The notes: generated by a model from the letters alone, not told the origin. DNA of 64,000 nucleotides from Actinokineospora baliensis (GCF_016907695.1 NZ_JAFBCK010000001.1:3217001-3281000); one strand, 5' to 3'; positions 9,112-18,885 are shown, counted from the first letter of the stretch. Translations and numbers: made by a program.

Positions 9112-10635
9112 GTGTTCGACACCCTCTCCGACCGGCTCACCTCGGTCCTGCAGAACCTGCGGGGCAAGGGGCGGCTGAGCGAAACCGACATCGACACCAC
9201 CGCGCGCGAGATCCGCATCGCGCTGCTGGAGGCCGACGTCGCGCTGCCCGTGGTGCGCGCCTTCATCGCCAAGGTCAAGGACCGCGCCAAGGGCGCTGAG
9301 GTGTCCGCGGCGCTGAACCCGGCGCAGCAGGTTGTCAAGATCGTCAACGATGAGCTGGTCGCGATCCTCGGCGGTGAGACCCGGCGGCTCAACCTGGCCA
9401 AGACCCCGCCGACGGTGATCATGCTCGCCGGTCTGCAGGGTGCCGGTAAGACGACGCTGGCTGGCAAGCTCGCCCGCTACCTCAAGGGGCAGGGCCACGC
9501 GCCGCTGCTGGTCGCCTGTGACCTGCAGCGCCCGAACGCGGTCACCCAGCTGCAGGTCGTGGCCGAGCGCGCGGGTGTGGCGGTGTTCGCCCCCGAGCCG
9601 GGCAACGGCGTCGGGGACCCGGTCGACGTGGCCAGGCGCGGTATCGACGAGGCCCGCCGTAGCCAGCACGACGTCGTCGTGGTCGACACCGCGGGTCGCC
9701 TCGGTGTCGACGAGGAGCTGATGCGCCAGGCCGCGGACATCAAGGCCGCGGTGGCCGCCGACGAGGTCCTCTTCGTCGTGGACGCGATGATCGGTCAGGA
9801 CGCGGTGTCCACCGCGGAGGCCTTCCGCGACGGCGTCGGGTTCACCGGTGTCGTGCTGACCAAGCTCGACGGCGACGCCCGCGGTGGTGCCGCGCTCTCG
9901 GTGCGCGAGGTCACCGGTGTCCCGATCATGTTCGCCTCCAACGGCGAGAAGCTCGAGGACTTCGACGCCTTCCACCCGGACCGGATGGCGTCGCGGATCC
10001 TGGGCATGGGCGACGTGCTCACCCTCATCGAGCAGGCCGAGCAGCACTTCGACCAGGAGCAGGCCGAGAAGGCCGCCGCCAAGATCGGCACCGGCGAGCT
10101 CACGCTGGAGGACTTCCTCGAGCAGATGCTGGCCGTGCGCAAGATGGGCCCGATCGCCAACCTGCTGGGCATGCTGCCCGGCGCCGGTCAGATGAAGGAC
10201 GCGCTGGCCCAGGTCGACGAGAAGCACATCGACCGGCTGCAGGCGATCATCCGGGGCATGACGCCCGCGGAGCGCCAGGACCCGAAGATGATCAACGCCT
10301 CGCGCAGGCTGCGCATCGCCAACGGCTCCGGCGTGCAGGTGCGCGACGTCAACGACCTGGTCAACCGGTTCTTCGAGGCCAAGAAGGTCATGCAGCAGAT
10401 GGCGGGCCGCTTCGGCATGCCGGGCGGCGGGCGGGCCAACCAGCGCAAGCAGAAGGGCAAGAAGGGGAAGAAGGGCAAGGGGCCGACGCCGCCGCAGAAG
10501 CGCCTCGGGCTGCCCGGCGGCTTCCCCACCGCGCCCGGTGGCAACCAGCAGCAGCTCCCGCCCGCCTTCGGCGGCCTCGACGGCCTGCCCCCCGGGTTCG
10601 ACCCTTCGCGGCTCAAGTTCCCCAAGCAGCCGTGA
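9112..10635 (+). CDS. ffh: Signal recognition particle protein (SRP54)
   Basis: 507 residues from GTG 9112 (MFDTLSDRLTSVLQNLRGKG is the standard Ffh N-terminus). N domain, then GTPase domain with P-loop GLQGAGKTT (about 107-115), DTAGRLGVDEEL and TKLDGDARGGAALS, then a Met-rich M domain (LEQMLAVRKMGPIANLLGMLPG). The C-terminus has a Lys/Gly-rich segment and a Pro/Gly tail typical of actinobacterial Ffh. It binds 4.5S RNA and signal peptides and targets ribosomes to FtsY. The start was chosen over longer frames, which run into the repeat array. The stop overlaps the next start by 4 bp. Confidence 0.95.
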   Translation: MFDTLSDRLTSVLQNLRGKGRLSETDIDTTAREIRIALLEADVALPVVRAFIAKVKDRAKGAEVSAALNPAQQVVKIVNDELVAILGGETRRLNLAKTPPTVIMLAGLQGAGKTTLAGKLARYLKGQGHAPLLVACDLQRPNAVTQLQVVAERAGVAVFAPEPGNGVGDPVDVARRGIDEARRSQHDVVVVDTAGRLGVDEELMRQAADIKAAVAADEVLFVVDAMIGQDAVSTAEAFRDGVGFTGVVLTKLDGDARGGAALSVREVTGVPIMFASNGEKLEDFDAFHPDRMASRILGMGDVLTLIEQAEQHFDQEQAEKAAAKIGTGELTLEDFLEQMLAVRKMGPIANLLGMLPGAGQMKDALAQVDEKHIDRLQAIIRGMTPAERQDPKMINASRRLRIANGSGVQVRDVNDLVNRFFEAKKVMQQMAGRFGMPGGGRANQRKQKGKKGKKGKGPTPPQKRLGLPGGFPTAPGGNQQQLPPAFGGLDGLPPGFDPSRLKFPKQP

Positions 10636-11705
10636 CCGCGCTGCACCTGCGCGGGGTCGTGCTCCCCGGGGAGGACGAACGCGATCTGTGGATCGTCAAC
10701 GGTCGCGTCCGCACCAACCCGGTTCCGGGGGCGGAGACCGTCGTCGACGGGGGCTACCTGCTCCCCGGCTTCGTCGACGCGCACTGCCACATCGGCATCG
10801 GCCCCCAGGGCCCTGTCGATCTGGACACCGCGGCCGAACAAGCCGTGGCCGACCGTGATGCGGGTGCGCTGCTACTGCGCGACTGCGGATCGCCTATAGA
10901 CACGACGCCGCTGCAAGAGCGGTTGGACCTGCCGAGGATCGTGCGCGCCGGTAGGCACATCGCCCGCCCTAAGCGCTACATCCCGCACTTGGGCATCGAC
11001 GTCGGTGATCCGGAGCAGTTGCCCGCCGCGGTAGCCGAGCAGGCCGCCGAGGGTGATGGCTGGGTCAAGCTCGTAGGCGACTGGATCGACCGCGACCGGG
11101 GCGACCTCGCCCCGCTCTGGTCGGATGAGGTGCTCGCCGAGGCGATCGCCGTTGCCCACGCCGCCGGAGCCCGGGTCACCGCGCACGTCTTCGGTGAAGA
11201 GGCGCTACCCGGTCTGATCAACGCGGGCATCGACTGCATCGAGCACGGCACTGGTCTCTCGGCGGACGTCATCGCCGAAATGGCCAAGAGGGGGACCGCG
11301 CTGGTTCCCACTCTTATCAACATCGAGAACTTCCCCGACATCGCCGCTAAGGCCACCAAGTACCCCGCATACGCGAGCCACATGGTCGACCTACACGCTC
11401 GCGCGGGCTCTATGGTCGCCCAGGCGATCGAAGCCGGTGTGCCTGTCTACGCGGGTACGGACGCGGGCGGCGGCATCGCCCACGGGCGCATCGTCGACGA
11501 GATCGTCGCCCTCCACCGGGCCGGTATGTCCGCCGAGAACGCCATCGCGGCGGGCTCGTGGGGCGCTCGGGCGTGGTTGGGGTGGTCTGGTCTGGACGAG
11601 GGGTCCGCGGCGGATGTGCTCGCCTTCGAGCAGGACCCGCGCAAGGATTTGGAAGTGCTGCGTGCCCCGAAGAGGATCATCCTGAGGGGCAGGATCGTCG
11701 GGTGA
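10632..11705 (+). CDS. Amidohydrolase family protein
   Basis: 357 residues from GTG 10632, overlapping the ffh stop by 4 bp. It has the amidohydrolase frame: N-terminal beta strands, GYLLPGFVDAHCHIG with the HxH metal motif, ARVTAHVFGEEAL and DCIEHGTGLS with further metal-ligand His, and AGTDAGGGIAHG with the conserved Asp. Likely a Zn-dependent imidazolonepropionase/prolidase-like hydrolase with unknown substrate. ffh-amidohydrolase adjacency is common in actinobacteria. Codon use is somewhat less GC3-rich than its neighbours (CTA, CCT, ATA codons). Confidence 0.85.
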   Translation: MTALHLRGVVLPGEDERDLWIVNGRVRTNPVPGAETVVDGGYLLPGFVDAHCHIGIGPQGPVDLDTAAEQAVADRDAGALLLRDCGSPIDTTPLQERLDLPRIVRAGRHIARPKRYIPHLGIDVGDPEQLPAAVAEQAAEGDGWVKLVGDWIDRDRGDLAPLWSDEVLAEAIAVAHAAGARVTAHVFGEEALPGLINAGIDCIEHGTGLSADVIAEMAKRGTALVPTLINIENFPDIAAKATKYPAYASHMVDLHARAGSMVAQAIEAGVPVYAGTDAGGGIAHGRIVDEIVALHRAGMSAENAIAAGSWGARAWLGWSGLDEGSAADVLAFEQDPRKDLEVLRAPKRIILRGRIVG

Positions 11706-11781
11706 TCGGGCCGGGCGGCCACGACCACCCCGGTTAGTCTCTGCGCACCGCAGGAATCGCCACGGATGACGGGGGAAAGCG

Positions 11782-12558
11782 ATGGCACCACCTCCGCCCG
11801 GTGAGCCCACCGCCGCGCCCGCGGCGGAAGTCCCACCTGTGCCCGCCGCCGAACCCCAGCGCGACCACAAATGGGGTTTCGGCGCCTTCTTGCTCGTGTT
11901 CGCCGTCTTCGTGATGTCCGCGGTGGTCATCAACGCGGTCATCGGCCTCGCGGGCCCGGACTCCACCGACTCGATCACGGTGATCCTGGTCGGCACCATC
12001 GTCCCCACCGCACTGGCCACCCTCGCCACCCTGGTCGTCACCTGGGTGCGCGGCAACGGCCCCAAGATCGACCTGCGGCTGTCCTACAACCGCGACGACC
12101 TGCGCGCGGGCCTGAAGTTCGGCCTCATCGGCCTGGTGTGCACCACCGTCGCGGCGGCGATCTGGACCAGGGTCGTCGGTGAGGAGAACGCGACCTCGTC
12201 GCTGGGCACGCTGGTGGACAACCAGACCATGCCGGTGGCCGCCGCGATCACCCTGTTCCTCTACGTCTGGCTGGTCGGCCCGCTGTTCGAGGAGATCATC
12301 TACCGCGGCCTGCTCTGGGGCGCGCTCGAACGGCTGCGGTGGGGTCGGTGGGCGGTCTTCGCGCTGACCACCGCGATCTTCGCGGTCAGCCACCTGGAGC
12401 CGCTTCGCACCTCGCTGCTGCTGGTCATCGGCATCCCCATCGGCCTCGCCAGGCTCTACACGGGGCGGCTGGGCGCCAGTGTCGTTGCCCACCAGGTCAA
12501 CAACTTCACACCCGCGCTCGCCGTCCTGCTCATCAGCCTGGGCGTGATGCACTCGTGA
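11782..12558 (+). CDS. CPBP (CAAX/Rce1-type) intramembrane metalloprotease
   Basis: 258 residues. After a Pro/Ala-rich cytoplasmic N-terminus come several membrane helices and the CPBP motifs: EEIIYRGLLWGALE (EExxYR), a second motif around AVSHLEP (the His), and HQVNNFTPAL (HxxxN). These residues form the glutamate/histidine metal site of the family. Substrates are unknown; bacterial members act in protein maturation or bacteriocin self-protection. The ATG at 11782 follows GGGGGAAAG. The 3' end overlaps pxpA by 4 bp. Confidence 0.85.
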   Translation: MAPPPPGEPTAAPAAEVPPVPAAEPQRDHKWGFGAFLLVFAVFVMSAVVINAVIGLAGPDSTDSITVILVGTIVPTALATLATLVVTWVRGNGPKIDLRLSYNRDDLRAGLKFGLIGLVCTTVAAAIWTRVVGEENATSSLGTLVDNQTMPVAAAITLFLYVWLVGPLFEEIIYRGLLWGALERLRWGRWAVFALTTAIFAVSHLEPLRTSLLLVIGIPIGLARLYTGRLGASVVAHQVNNFTPALAVLLISLGVMHS

Positions 12559-13304
12559 GCGACCTCGACCTCAACAGCGACCTCGGCGAGGGTTTCGGCG
12601 TCTGGCAGCTCGGCGATGACGAAGCCCTGCTGGATGTCGTCACCTCCGCTAACGTCGCCTGCGGTTTCCATGCGGGCGATGCCTCCACCATGCGCTCGGT
12701 CTGCGCTGCTGCGGCGGCTAGGGGAGTGTCTATAGGCGCCCAGGTGTCTTACCGCGACCTTGCCGGGTTCGGTCGCCGCTTCATCGACGTCGAACCGGCC
12801 AGACTCGCCGACGAGGTCCTCTACCAAATCGGCGCGCTAGAGGCCTTCGCGCGAGCCGCGGGCACCCGCGTCTCTTACGTCAAGCCGCACGGTGCGCTCT
12901 ACAACGCCACCGTCCACCACGACGCTCAAGCCCAAGCGGTCGTGAACGGGGTTCGCGCGTTCGGAGACCTACCGATCCTCGGCCTACCGGGGTCGCGGCT
13001 GCTGGCCGAAGCAGGTGCCGCAGGTGTCGAAGAGGCCTTCGCCGACCGTGGCTACACCCCGGAGGGGACCCTTGTCCCGCGCGGCGAACCCGAGGCGTTG
13101 CTCATTGACACCGCCGCTGTGGTCGCCCGCGCGATCCGCCTCGCGGAAGCCGGGGAGATAGTCGCGGTCGACGGCACGGTGTTGGCGCTGCCCGCGCGGT
13201 CGTTGTGCCTGCACGGCGACACACCCGGGGCCGTGCACCACGCCCGCGCGGTCCGCCGAGCCCTGGAAGAAGCGGGCGTCACCCCCACCCCGTTCGCGGC
13301 ATAG
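12555..13304 (+). CDS. pxpA: 5-oxoprolinase subunit A (LamB/YcsF family)
   Basis: 249 residues from GTG 12555. It begins DLNSDLGEGFG and has NVACGFHAGD, YVKPHGALYN and SLCLHGDTPGAV, the signatures of PxpA. PxpA with PxpB and PxpC cleaves 5-oxoproline to glutamate using ATP. The B and C subunits are not in this window, so the complex must be completed from elsewhere. It overlaps the CPBP gene by 4 bp. Confidence 0.9.
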   Translation: MSDLDLNSDLGEGFGVWQLGDDEALLDVVTSANVACGFHAGDASTMRSVCAAAAARGVSIGAQVSYRDLAGFGRRFIDVEPARLADEVLYQIGALEAFARAAGTRVSYVKPHGALYNATVHHDAQAQAVVNGVRAFGDLPILGLPGSRLLAEAGAAGVEEAFADRGYTPEGTLVPRGEPEALLIDTAAVVARAIRLAEAGEIVAVDGTVLALPARSLCLHGDTPGAVHHARAVRRALEEAGVTPTPFAA

Positions 13305-13390
13305 ACCCCCGCGAGTTCTCCTCCCGGGACCGCGTCTGGCAGAATTGGTGGCTGTCCGTCGTGGCCGGACCCTCTCACCGTGCCGTGACA

Positions 13391-13432
13391 CCCGAAACCT
13401 TCGGGCGCGGTCCCGACCCCACACGGGACCGC
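13391..13432 (+). promoter_or_regulatory. Two adjacent hairpins in the rpsP upstream region
   Basis: Hairpin 1: CCCGAA (13391-13396), 3-nt loop, TTCGGG (13400-13405). Hairpin 2: GCGGTCCCG (13407-13415), 8-nt loop, CGGGACCGC (13424-13432). They end 46 bp before the rpsP start and 100 bp or so after pxpA. They could terminate pxpA transcripts or be part of the rpsP leader; no U-tract follows, as is usual in this group. Confidence 0.45.
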
Positions 13433-13478
13433 CGCGCCCGGCACCGCATGTCGAGAGCTTTGAGGAGCACCCCTACCC

Positions 13479-13916
13479 GTGGCTGTCAAGATCAAGCTGC
13501 AGCGCCTCGGAAAGATCCGCGCGCCGTACTACCGCATCATCGTCGCCGACGCCCGCACCCGCCGCGACGGCAAGGCGATCGAGACGATCGGCCGCTACAG
13601 CCCGAAGGAGGAGCCGAGCCTCATCGAGGTCGACTCCGAGCGGGCCCAGTACTGGCTGGGTGTCGGCGCCACGCCGACCGACCCGGTGAAGCACCTGTTC
13701 GAGGTCACCGGCGACTGGCAGAAGTTCAAGGGCCTGCCGGGCGCCGAGGGCACCCTGCGGGTCAAGGAGCCCAAGCCGAGCAAGCAGGAGCTGTTCGAGG
13801 CCGCGCTCAAGGCCGCAGGCGACGAGCCCGGCACCGAGGCGACCACCCCGAAGAAGAAGTCCGCGCCGCGCAAGGTCGAGGACACCCCCGCCGAGGCGGA
13901 GGCCGCGGCCGAGTGA
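13479..13916 (+). CDS. rpsP: 30S ribosomal protein S16
   Basis: 145 residues starting [20 protein letters not shown], with the S16 core (about 1-85) and an acidic/Lys-Ala tail typical of actinobacteria. GTG start at 13479, preceded by GAGGAG. First gene of a conserved run with khpA, rimM, trmD and rplS. Its stop overlaps the khpA GTG by 4 bp. Confidence 0.97.
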   Translation: MAVKIKLQRLGKIRAPYYRIIVADARTRRDGKAIETIGRYSPKEEPSLIEVDSERAQYWLGVGATPTDPVKHLFEVTGDWQKFKGLPGAEGTLRVKEPKPSKQELFEAALKAAGDEPGTEATTPKKKSAPRKVEDTPAEAEAAAE

Positions 13917-14152
13917 GTGCCCTCGCGGACGCCCTCGAACACCTCGTGCGCGGCATCGTGGACAACCCCGATGACGTGCAGGTCGAACTCGTCACCACCC
14001 GGCGCGGCCGCACCCTCGAGGTGCACGTCAACCCGGAGGACCTCGGCAAGGTGATCGGCCGGGGCGGCCGCACCGCGACCGCGCTGCGGACCGTGATGGC
14101 CGGGGTCGGCGGTCGCGGTATCCGGGTGGACGTGGTCGACACCGACCACTGA
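13913..14152 (+). CDS. khpA: KH-domain RNA-binding protein KhpA
   Basis: 79 residues from a GTG overlapping the rpsP stop. It contains a single KH domain with the GxxG loop ([17 protein letters not shown]). The conserved position between rpsP and rimM is diagnostic. In other bacteria KhpA works with KhpB as a global RNA-binding pair linked to cell elongation; no KhpB is in this window. Confidence 0.93.
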   Translation: MSALADALEHLVRGIVDNPDDVQVELVTTRRGRTLEVHVNPEDLGKVIGRGGRTATALRTVMAGVGGRGIRVDVVDTDH

Positions 14153-14164
14153 TCGGGTCGAGCG

Positions 14165-14722
14165 ATGGACAAGCAGGACCTGGTCGCGGTCGGCCGGGTG
14201 GCCAAGGCGCACGGGATCCACGGCGAGCTCGCCGTGGACGTGCGCACGGACACCCCGGCGTTGCGGTTCGCCCTGGAGGCGACCGTGACCGCGCGACTGC
14301 GCGACGGGTCGCACCGCCCGCTGACGGTGTCAGCCGCCCGGCAACACGCCGGGCGGCTGCTCGTCCGCTTCGCCGAGGTCCCCGACCGCACCGCCGCTGA
14401 GGCGTTGCGCGGGGCCCTCCTGCTCGCGGACACGGCAGACCTGCCGCCTATAGACGACCCCGACGAGTTCTACGACCACGAGTTGGCGGGCTTGTCCGCC
14501 GAACTGGTCGACGGAACCCGGGTCGGCACGGTTCGGGAAGTCACCCACGGCCCCGGCAGTGACCTCTTGGTCATCGACCGCGATGGCACCGAGGTCCTGA
14601 TCCCGTTCGTGCGCGAGATCGTCCCCGTGGTCGACGTGCGCGGCGGCCGGGTCGTGCTGGACCCGCCGGAGGGCCTGATCGACCCGGACAACGCCGTGGA
14701 AGCGAAAGGCGCGACTGACTAG
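14165..14722 (+). CDS. rimM: Ribosome maturation factor RimM
   Basis: 185 residues: [18 protein letters not shown] at the N-terminus (RimM domain), then a PRC-barrel domain ([14 protein letters not shown] ... [13 protein letters not shown]). Binds S19 and helps 30S head assembly. Its TAG stop shares its last base with the GTG of trmD, so the genes are tightly coupled. Confidence 0.95.
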   Translation: MDKQDLVAVGRVAKAHGIHGELAVDVRTDTPALRFALEATVTARLRDGSHRPLTVSAARQHAGRLLVRFAEVPDRTAAEALRGALLLADTADLPPIDDPDEFYDHELAGLSAELVDGTRVGTVREVTHGPGSDLLVIDRDGTEVLIPFVREIVPVVDVRGGRVVLDPPEGLIDPDNAVEAKGATD

Positions 14723-15492
14723 TGCGCGTCGACGTCGTCACGATCTTCCCCGAGTACCTGGAGCCGCTGCGCGGCGCGCTGCTCGGGCGCGCCATCGAGC
14801 GCGGCCTGCTCACCCTCGGCGTCCACGACCTGCGCCAGTGGACCTACGACGTGCACAAGGCGGTCGACGACAGCCCGTACGGCGGCGGCCCCGGCATGGT
14901 CATGAAGCCGCAGGTGTGGGGTGAGGCGCTCGACGAGGTGTGCGCCGGGCCGACACCCCGGCTGGTCGTCCCCACCCCGGCCGGTCGGCCGTTCACCCAG
15001 GCCCTGGCGCACGAGTACGCGGCAGAGGAGCGCCTGGTGTTCGCCTGCGGCCGCTACGAGGGCATCGACCAGCGGGTCGTCGACGACGCCGCGACCAGGA
15101 TGCGGGTCGACGAGGTGTCCATCGGCGACTACGTGCTCGTCGGGGGCGAGGTCGCGGTCATGGTGATCGTCGAGGCCGTGGCCCGGCTGCTGCCCGGTGT
15201 CCTGGGCAACCCGGTCTCGGCCCAGCAGGACTCCTTCTCCGACGGCCTGCTCGAGGGCCCCAGCTACACCCGGCCCGAGGTGTGGCGCGACCGCCCGGTG
15301 CCCGACGTGCTGCGCTCAGGCAACCACGCCGCGATCGCCCGCTGGCGGCGGGACCGCTCGCTGGAGCGCACCTTCGCCCGCAGGCCCGACCTGCTGGCCG
15401 CGCTCCCGCCCGAGCACCTGGACAAACACGATCGGGCCATGCTGGACACATTGCGTGCGGGGGCCGATTTCGGGTCCGGCGACCGGGTCTGA
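14722..15492 (+). CDS. trmD: tRNA (guanine-37-N1)-methyltransferase
   Basis: 256 residues. SPOUT-class enzyme with [16 protein letters not shown], the knot motifs [11 protein letters not shown] and [16 protein letters not shown], and [16 protein letters not shown]. It methylates G37 in tRNAs reading CNN/GGG-type codons and prevents +1 frameshifting. GTG start fused to the rimM stop. Confidence 0.96.
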   Translation: MRVDVVTIFPEYLEPLRGALLGRAIERGLLTLGVHDLRQWTYDVHKAVDDSPYGGGPGMVMKPQVWGEALDEVCAGPTPRLVVPTPAGRPFTQALAHEYAAEERLVFACGRYEGIDQRVVDDAATRMRVDEVSIGDYVLVGGEVAVMVIVEAVARLLPGVLGNPVSAQQDSFSDGLLEGPSYTRPEVWRDRPVPDVLRSGNHAAIARWRRDRSLERTFARRPDLLAALPPEHLDKHDRAMLDTLRAGADFGSGDRV

Positions 15493-15507
15493 CATACTTT
15501 CCGGGTT

Positions 15508-15526
15508 GACGCGCCCCCGGCGCGTC
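15508..15526 (+). terminator. Hairpin between trmD and rplS
   Basis: GACGCGCC (15508-15515), 3-nt loop, GGCGCGTC (15519-15526): a perfect 8-bp stem just after the trmD stop. No T-run follows, so it may be an attenuator, a processing site or part of the L19 leader rather than a strong terminator. Confidence 0.45.
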
Positions 15527-15617
15527 CCACCAGACCACCCGCGCCAGGCAGTTCGGCACGACGCCGCCCTGGCCGGGACGTACGAAGCATCGTGACGAAG
15601 ACGAGGACGGACTACCG

Positions 15618-15977
15618 ATGAACACCCTGGATGCCCTGGACGCCAAGTCGCTGCGTTCCGACATCCCGGACTTCCGCCCGGGTGACACGCTGAAGGTCCA
15701 CGTTCGCGTCATCGAGGGTTCTCGCTCGCGCGTCCAGGTGTTCCAGGGCGTGGTCATCCGCCGCCAGGGCGGCGGGATCCGCGAGACCTTCACCGTCCGC
15801 AAGGTCTCCTTCGGCGTCGGGGTCGAGCGCACCTTCCCGGTGCACACCCCCAACATCGCCGAGATCGAGGTCGCCCGCCGCGGCGACGTGCGCCGGGCGA
15901 AGCTGTACTACCTGCGCGAGCTGCGCGGCAAGGCCGCCAAGATCAAGGAGAAGCGGGAGCCGCAGACCGCTTCCTGA
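15618..15977 (+). CDS. rplS: 50S ribosomal protein L19
   Basis: 119 residues with the L19 features [35 protein letters not shown] and [23 protein letters not shown] at 15618. It lies 125 bp after trmD with a hairpin in between and probably has its own promoter as well as read-through. Confidence 0.97.
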   Translation: MNTLDALDAKSLRSDIPDFRPGDTLKVHVRVIEGSRSRVQVFQGVVIRRQGGGIRETFTVRKVSFGVGVERTFPVHTPNIAEIEVARRGDVRRAKLYYLRELRGKAAKIKEKREPQTAS

Positions 15978-16013
15978 CGCGGCCAGCACACCCGCTCACG
16001 TACGCTCACGTGC

Positions 16014-17882
16014 GTGGTCGACCGCCCTCCTCACCGTGTGCCACCGGACGCCGTGGCAGAGTCGGAGCACTCCCGTCGGGAGGCGGTCGACCGTACCCGT
16101 GACCACGAGCGCGCGGCCGGTGCCGACCAGGGGGTCAAGCACACGGAACCGATCAAGCGCGAGGTGAACGGGCACCGGGTCAACGGTGCCAAGGTCAACG
16201 GCGCCCCGGTCCAGGGGCCGCCGCAGGTCAACGGCGCCGCGGTCAACGGGTCCCAGGTCAACGGTTCGCGGGTGAACGGCAAGCCGGTTCCCGGGCGCGA
16301 GGCCCGCACCGAGCCGATCCGGCGGAAACCCCCCGTCCCCGAGGTGCCCGACCTGCCTGAGGTGGCGCCCGCCGACCCCGAGTTCTGGTTCGGCGCGCCG
16401 CTGCCCGAGGAGCCGTCCGCGGACTGGTTCCCGGCCGCCGCGACCCGCTCCGCCGCCGAGCGCCCGAGTCCCCGCCCCGACGGGTACACCCGTCCGGGCG
16501 GCACCCCGGGACCACCCCCGGTTGGTGATGTGGCGCAGGTCACCGGCGCGCATCATTCGAAGATGGTGCCGACCGAAGACGACACCGACGAGACCGTCCC
16601 GGTGTCGCGGACCACCTACCCGCCCACGCGGGTGGACCCGCCGCCGACCCACCTCGGCGGTGGCTCCCGGGCCGACCTGCCGGTGGTCGGTCCGCAGCGC
16701 CGACCCGATTCCCCCTCGCGGTCGGACCTCCCCGTCGTGGGGCCGGTCGATCACCACTCGCGCCAAGACCTCCCCGCCGCGGGCCAGCGGTCCCGCCCGG
16801 ACCTGCCGGTGCCGGGTCCGGTCGAGCCCCCGCGCAAGGACCCCGCCCAGCCGTCGGTGAAGCTGTCGGAGCTGATCGAGCCCGCCGACTGGGAGGTCGA
16901 GGAAGCGGAAGAGGCAGCGAAGGCCAAGCCGCCCGCGGACGTCCCGGACGTCGACCTCACCGCTCTCATCCCGCGTGTGCGGTCGCGCGCGCAGGAGATC
17001 CCCACCTCCACGTCCAAGCGCAGGCGCGCGAAGACCGCTCAGGAAGAGCGCCCCAAGGGCGGTAGGCACCGCCGCCCACCGCGCAGGCAGCCGTTGTGGC
17101 GCGAGATCCTCACCTTGATCGGCGTCGCGCTGCTGCTGACGTTCCTGATCCAGCACTTCATCGGCCGCGTCTACTCGATCCCCTCGGGCTCCATGGAGCA
17201 GACCCTGCACGGGTGTCCCGGCTGCAGCGGTGACCGCGTCTTCGTCGACAAGGTCGTCTACATGTTCCGCGACCCGACCCCCGGTGACGTCGTCGTGTTC
17301 AAGGGCCCCAACACCTGGACCGAGCACGACGTGGCGGCCAACGAGAGCAGCAACCCCGTCACCCGCGCGCTGCGCTACGCCGGGTCCTTCATCGGCATCG
17401 CCCCGCCGGACGAGCGCGACTTCGTGAAGCGGGTGATCGCCGTCGGCGGCCAGACCGTGGAGTGCTGCGACGAGCAGAACCGGGTGCTGGTCGACGGGAA
17501 GCCGCTCGACGAGCCCTACATCTACTGGGAGGGCGGCAACCCCAACTCGCAGAAGGAGTTCGCCCGGGTTACCGTGCCCGAGGGCACGCTGTGGGTGATG
17601 GGCGACAACCGGAACAACTCCAGCGATTCCCGCTTCCAGGGTGGTGGCGGTGTGCGCGGAGTGGTCCCGCTTGGCAAGGTCATCGGCAAGGCCCGCTACA
17701 TCGTGCTCCCGCCGTCGCGCTGGCGCGGCGTCGGCGACCACAACCCGCAGGCGGGTCCGGAGTTGTCCGCGGCGGGGTGGCAGCAGGGGGTTCCGCTGGG
17801 TGTCGGCTTGGCCGCCGCCTGGCCGTTGCTGTGGCTCTCGCGCCGCGTGAAGTACGCACTCACACCCAGGAAGGCTGAATAG
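16014..17882 (+). CDS. lepB: Type I signal peptidase with long low-complexity N-terminal extension
   Basis: 622 residues; other actinobacterial LepB proteins are about 250-330. The C-terminal 260 residues are a complete peptidase: a membrane helix (WREILTLIGVALLLTFLIQ), nucleophile Ser393 in SIPSGSMEQTL, the Lys base in [11 protein letters not shown], the box-E motif GDNRNNSSDSR, and a C-terminal membrane helix. The first 360 residues are predicted cytoplasmic and disordered: seven VNG tripeptides within residues 50-91, then Pro-rich repeats of the DLPVVGP type near 220-270. It removes signal peptides on the outer face. First of three adjacent paralogues. Confidence 0.92.
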   Translation: MVDRPPHRVPPDAVAESEHSRREAVDRTRDHERAAGADQGVKHTEPIKREVNGHRVNGAKVNGAPVQGPPQVNGAAVNGSQVNGSRVNGKPVPGREARTEPIRRKPPVPEVPDLPEVAPADPEFWFGAPLPEEPSADWFPAAATRSAAERPSPRPDGYTRPGGTPGPPPVGDVAQVTGAHHSKMVPTEDDTDETVPVSRTTYPPTRVDPPPTHLGGGSRADLPVVGPQRRPDSPSRSDLPVVGPVDHHSRQDLPAAGQRSRPDLPVPGPVEPPRKDPAQPSVKLSELIEPADWEVEEAEEAAKAKPPADVPDVDLTALIPRVRSRAQEIPTSTSKRRRAKTAQEERPKGGRHRRPPRRQPLWREILTLIGVALLLTFLIQHFIGRVYSIPSGSMEQTLHGCPGCSGDRVFVDKVVYMFRDPTPGDVVVFKGPNTWTEHDVAANESSNPVTRALRYAGSFIGIAPPDERDFVKRVIAVGGQTVECCDEQNRVLVDGKPLDEPYIYWEGGNPNSQKEFARVTVPEGTLWVMGDNRNNSSDSRFQGGGGVRGVVPLGKVIGKARYIVLPPSRWRGVGDHNPQAGPELSAAGWQQGVPLGVGLAAAWPLLWLSRRVKYALTPRKAE

Positions 17883-17883
17883 C

Positions 17884-18876
17884 TTGTCGGACGCACACGG
17901 TGTCGTGCCAGGGGACGGACGCGGCACCGAGGATCTCGACGTCATCGAACCGGACACCACAGCCGAATCCGGCCCACCGCGGGCCACACCGGACACCGGC
18001 AGCGCCGAGCGGACCGAGCAGGCGGACACGGCCGACGGGGGCGAACCGGCCAAGCCGGAGAAGAAGAAGCGCCCGTTCTGGGTGGAGCTGCCGATCCTGA
18101 TCGGCGTCGCGCTGGTGCTGACGATCATCATCCAGTCGTTCATCGCCCGGGTGTTCGTGATCCCGTCGGAGTCGATGGAGCAGACCCTGCACGGCTGCCC
18201 CGGCTGCTCGGGCGACCGGATCCTGGTCGACCGGGTCGTGTACTACTTCCGCGACCCCGAGCCCGGCGACGTGGTGGTGTTCGAGCGGCCGGACACCTGG
18301 GACGCCGACGGACCGGTCACCCGCTCGGACAACGCCGCGGTGGCCTGGCTGCAGGACTTCGGCTCGCAGTTCGGCCTGGCCGAGCCGAGCAACGAGGACG
18401 TGGTCAAGCGGGTCATCGCGGTCGCGGGCCAGACCGTGGAGTGCTGCGACGCCGAGCAACGCGTCCTGGTCGACGGCAAACCGCTCGACGAGCCCTACAT
18501 CAACCGCACCTTCGGTCCGAACGAGGACCAGCTGAAGTTCGCGAAGATCACCCTCCCCCCGGGGATGCTGTGGGTCATGGGGGACAACCGGAACTTCTCC
18601 GCGGACTCGCGCATCCAGGGCGGTGGCAAGGCCAACGGGTTCGTGCCGGTGGACAACGTCATCGGCAAGGCGCGCTACATCATCCTGCCGCCGTCGCGGT
18701 GGCGCGGGGTCGGCGACCACAACCCGCAGGCGCTGGCGGTTCCCGCGTGGCAGGCCGGGCTCCCGGCGGGCATCGGCATCGCCGCCGCGTGGCCGACGCT
18801 GTGGCTGGGCAGGCGACTGCGCGGGGTACTGGTTCGCGGGGTGCTGGTGCGCGGGCACGGCAAGCGGGCCGGATAG
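17884..18876 (+). CDS. lepB: Type I signal peptidase, second paralogue
   Basis: 330 residues from TTG 17884, 1 bp after the previous stop. Acidic/Pro-rich cytoplasmic N-terminus of about 58 residues, [20 protein letters not shown] helix, nucleophile Ser97 ([11 protein letters not shown]), Lys base in [24 protein letters not shown], and a C-terminal helix. The Cys pairs HGCPGC and VECC are shared by all three paralogues and lie in the exposed domain, so they may form disulfides (inference). Confidence 0.93.
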   Translation: MSDAHGVVPGDGRGTEDLDVIEPDTTAESGPPRATPDTGSAERTEQADTADGGEPAKPEKKKRPFWVELPILIGVALVLTIIIQSFIARVFVIPSESMEQTLHGCPGCSGDRILVDRVVYYFRDPEPGDVVVFERPDTWDADGPVTRSDNAAVAWLQDFGSQFGLAEPSNEDVVKRVIAVAGQTVECCDAEQRVLVDGKPLDEPYINRTFGPNEDQLKFAKITLPPGMLWVMGDNRNFSADSRIQGGGKANGFVPVDNVIGKARYIILPPSRWRGVGDHNPQALAVPAWQAGLPAGIGIAAAWPTLWLGRRLRGVLVRGVLVRGHGKRAG

Positions 18877-18885
18877 GCTGCCGGG

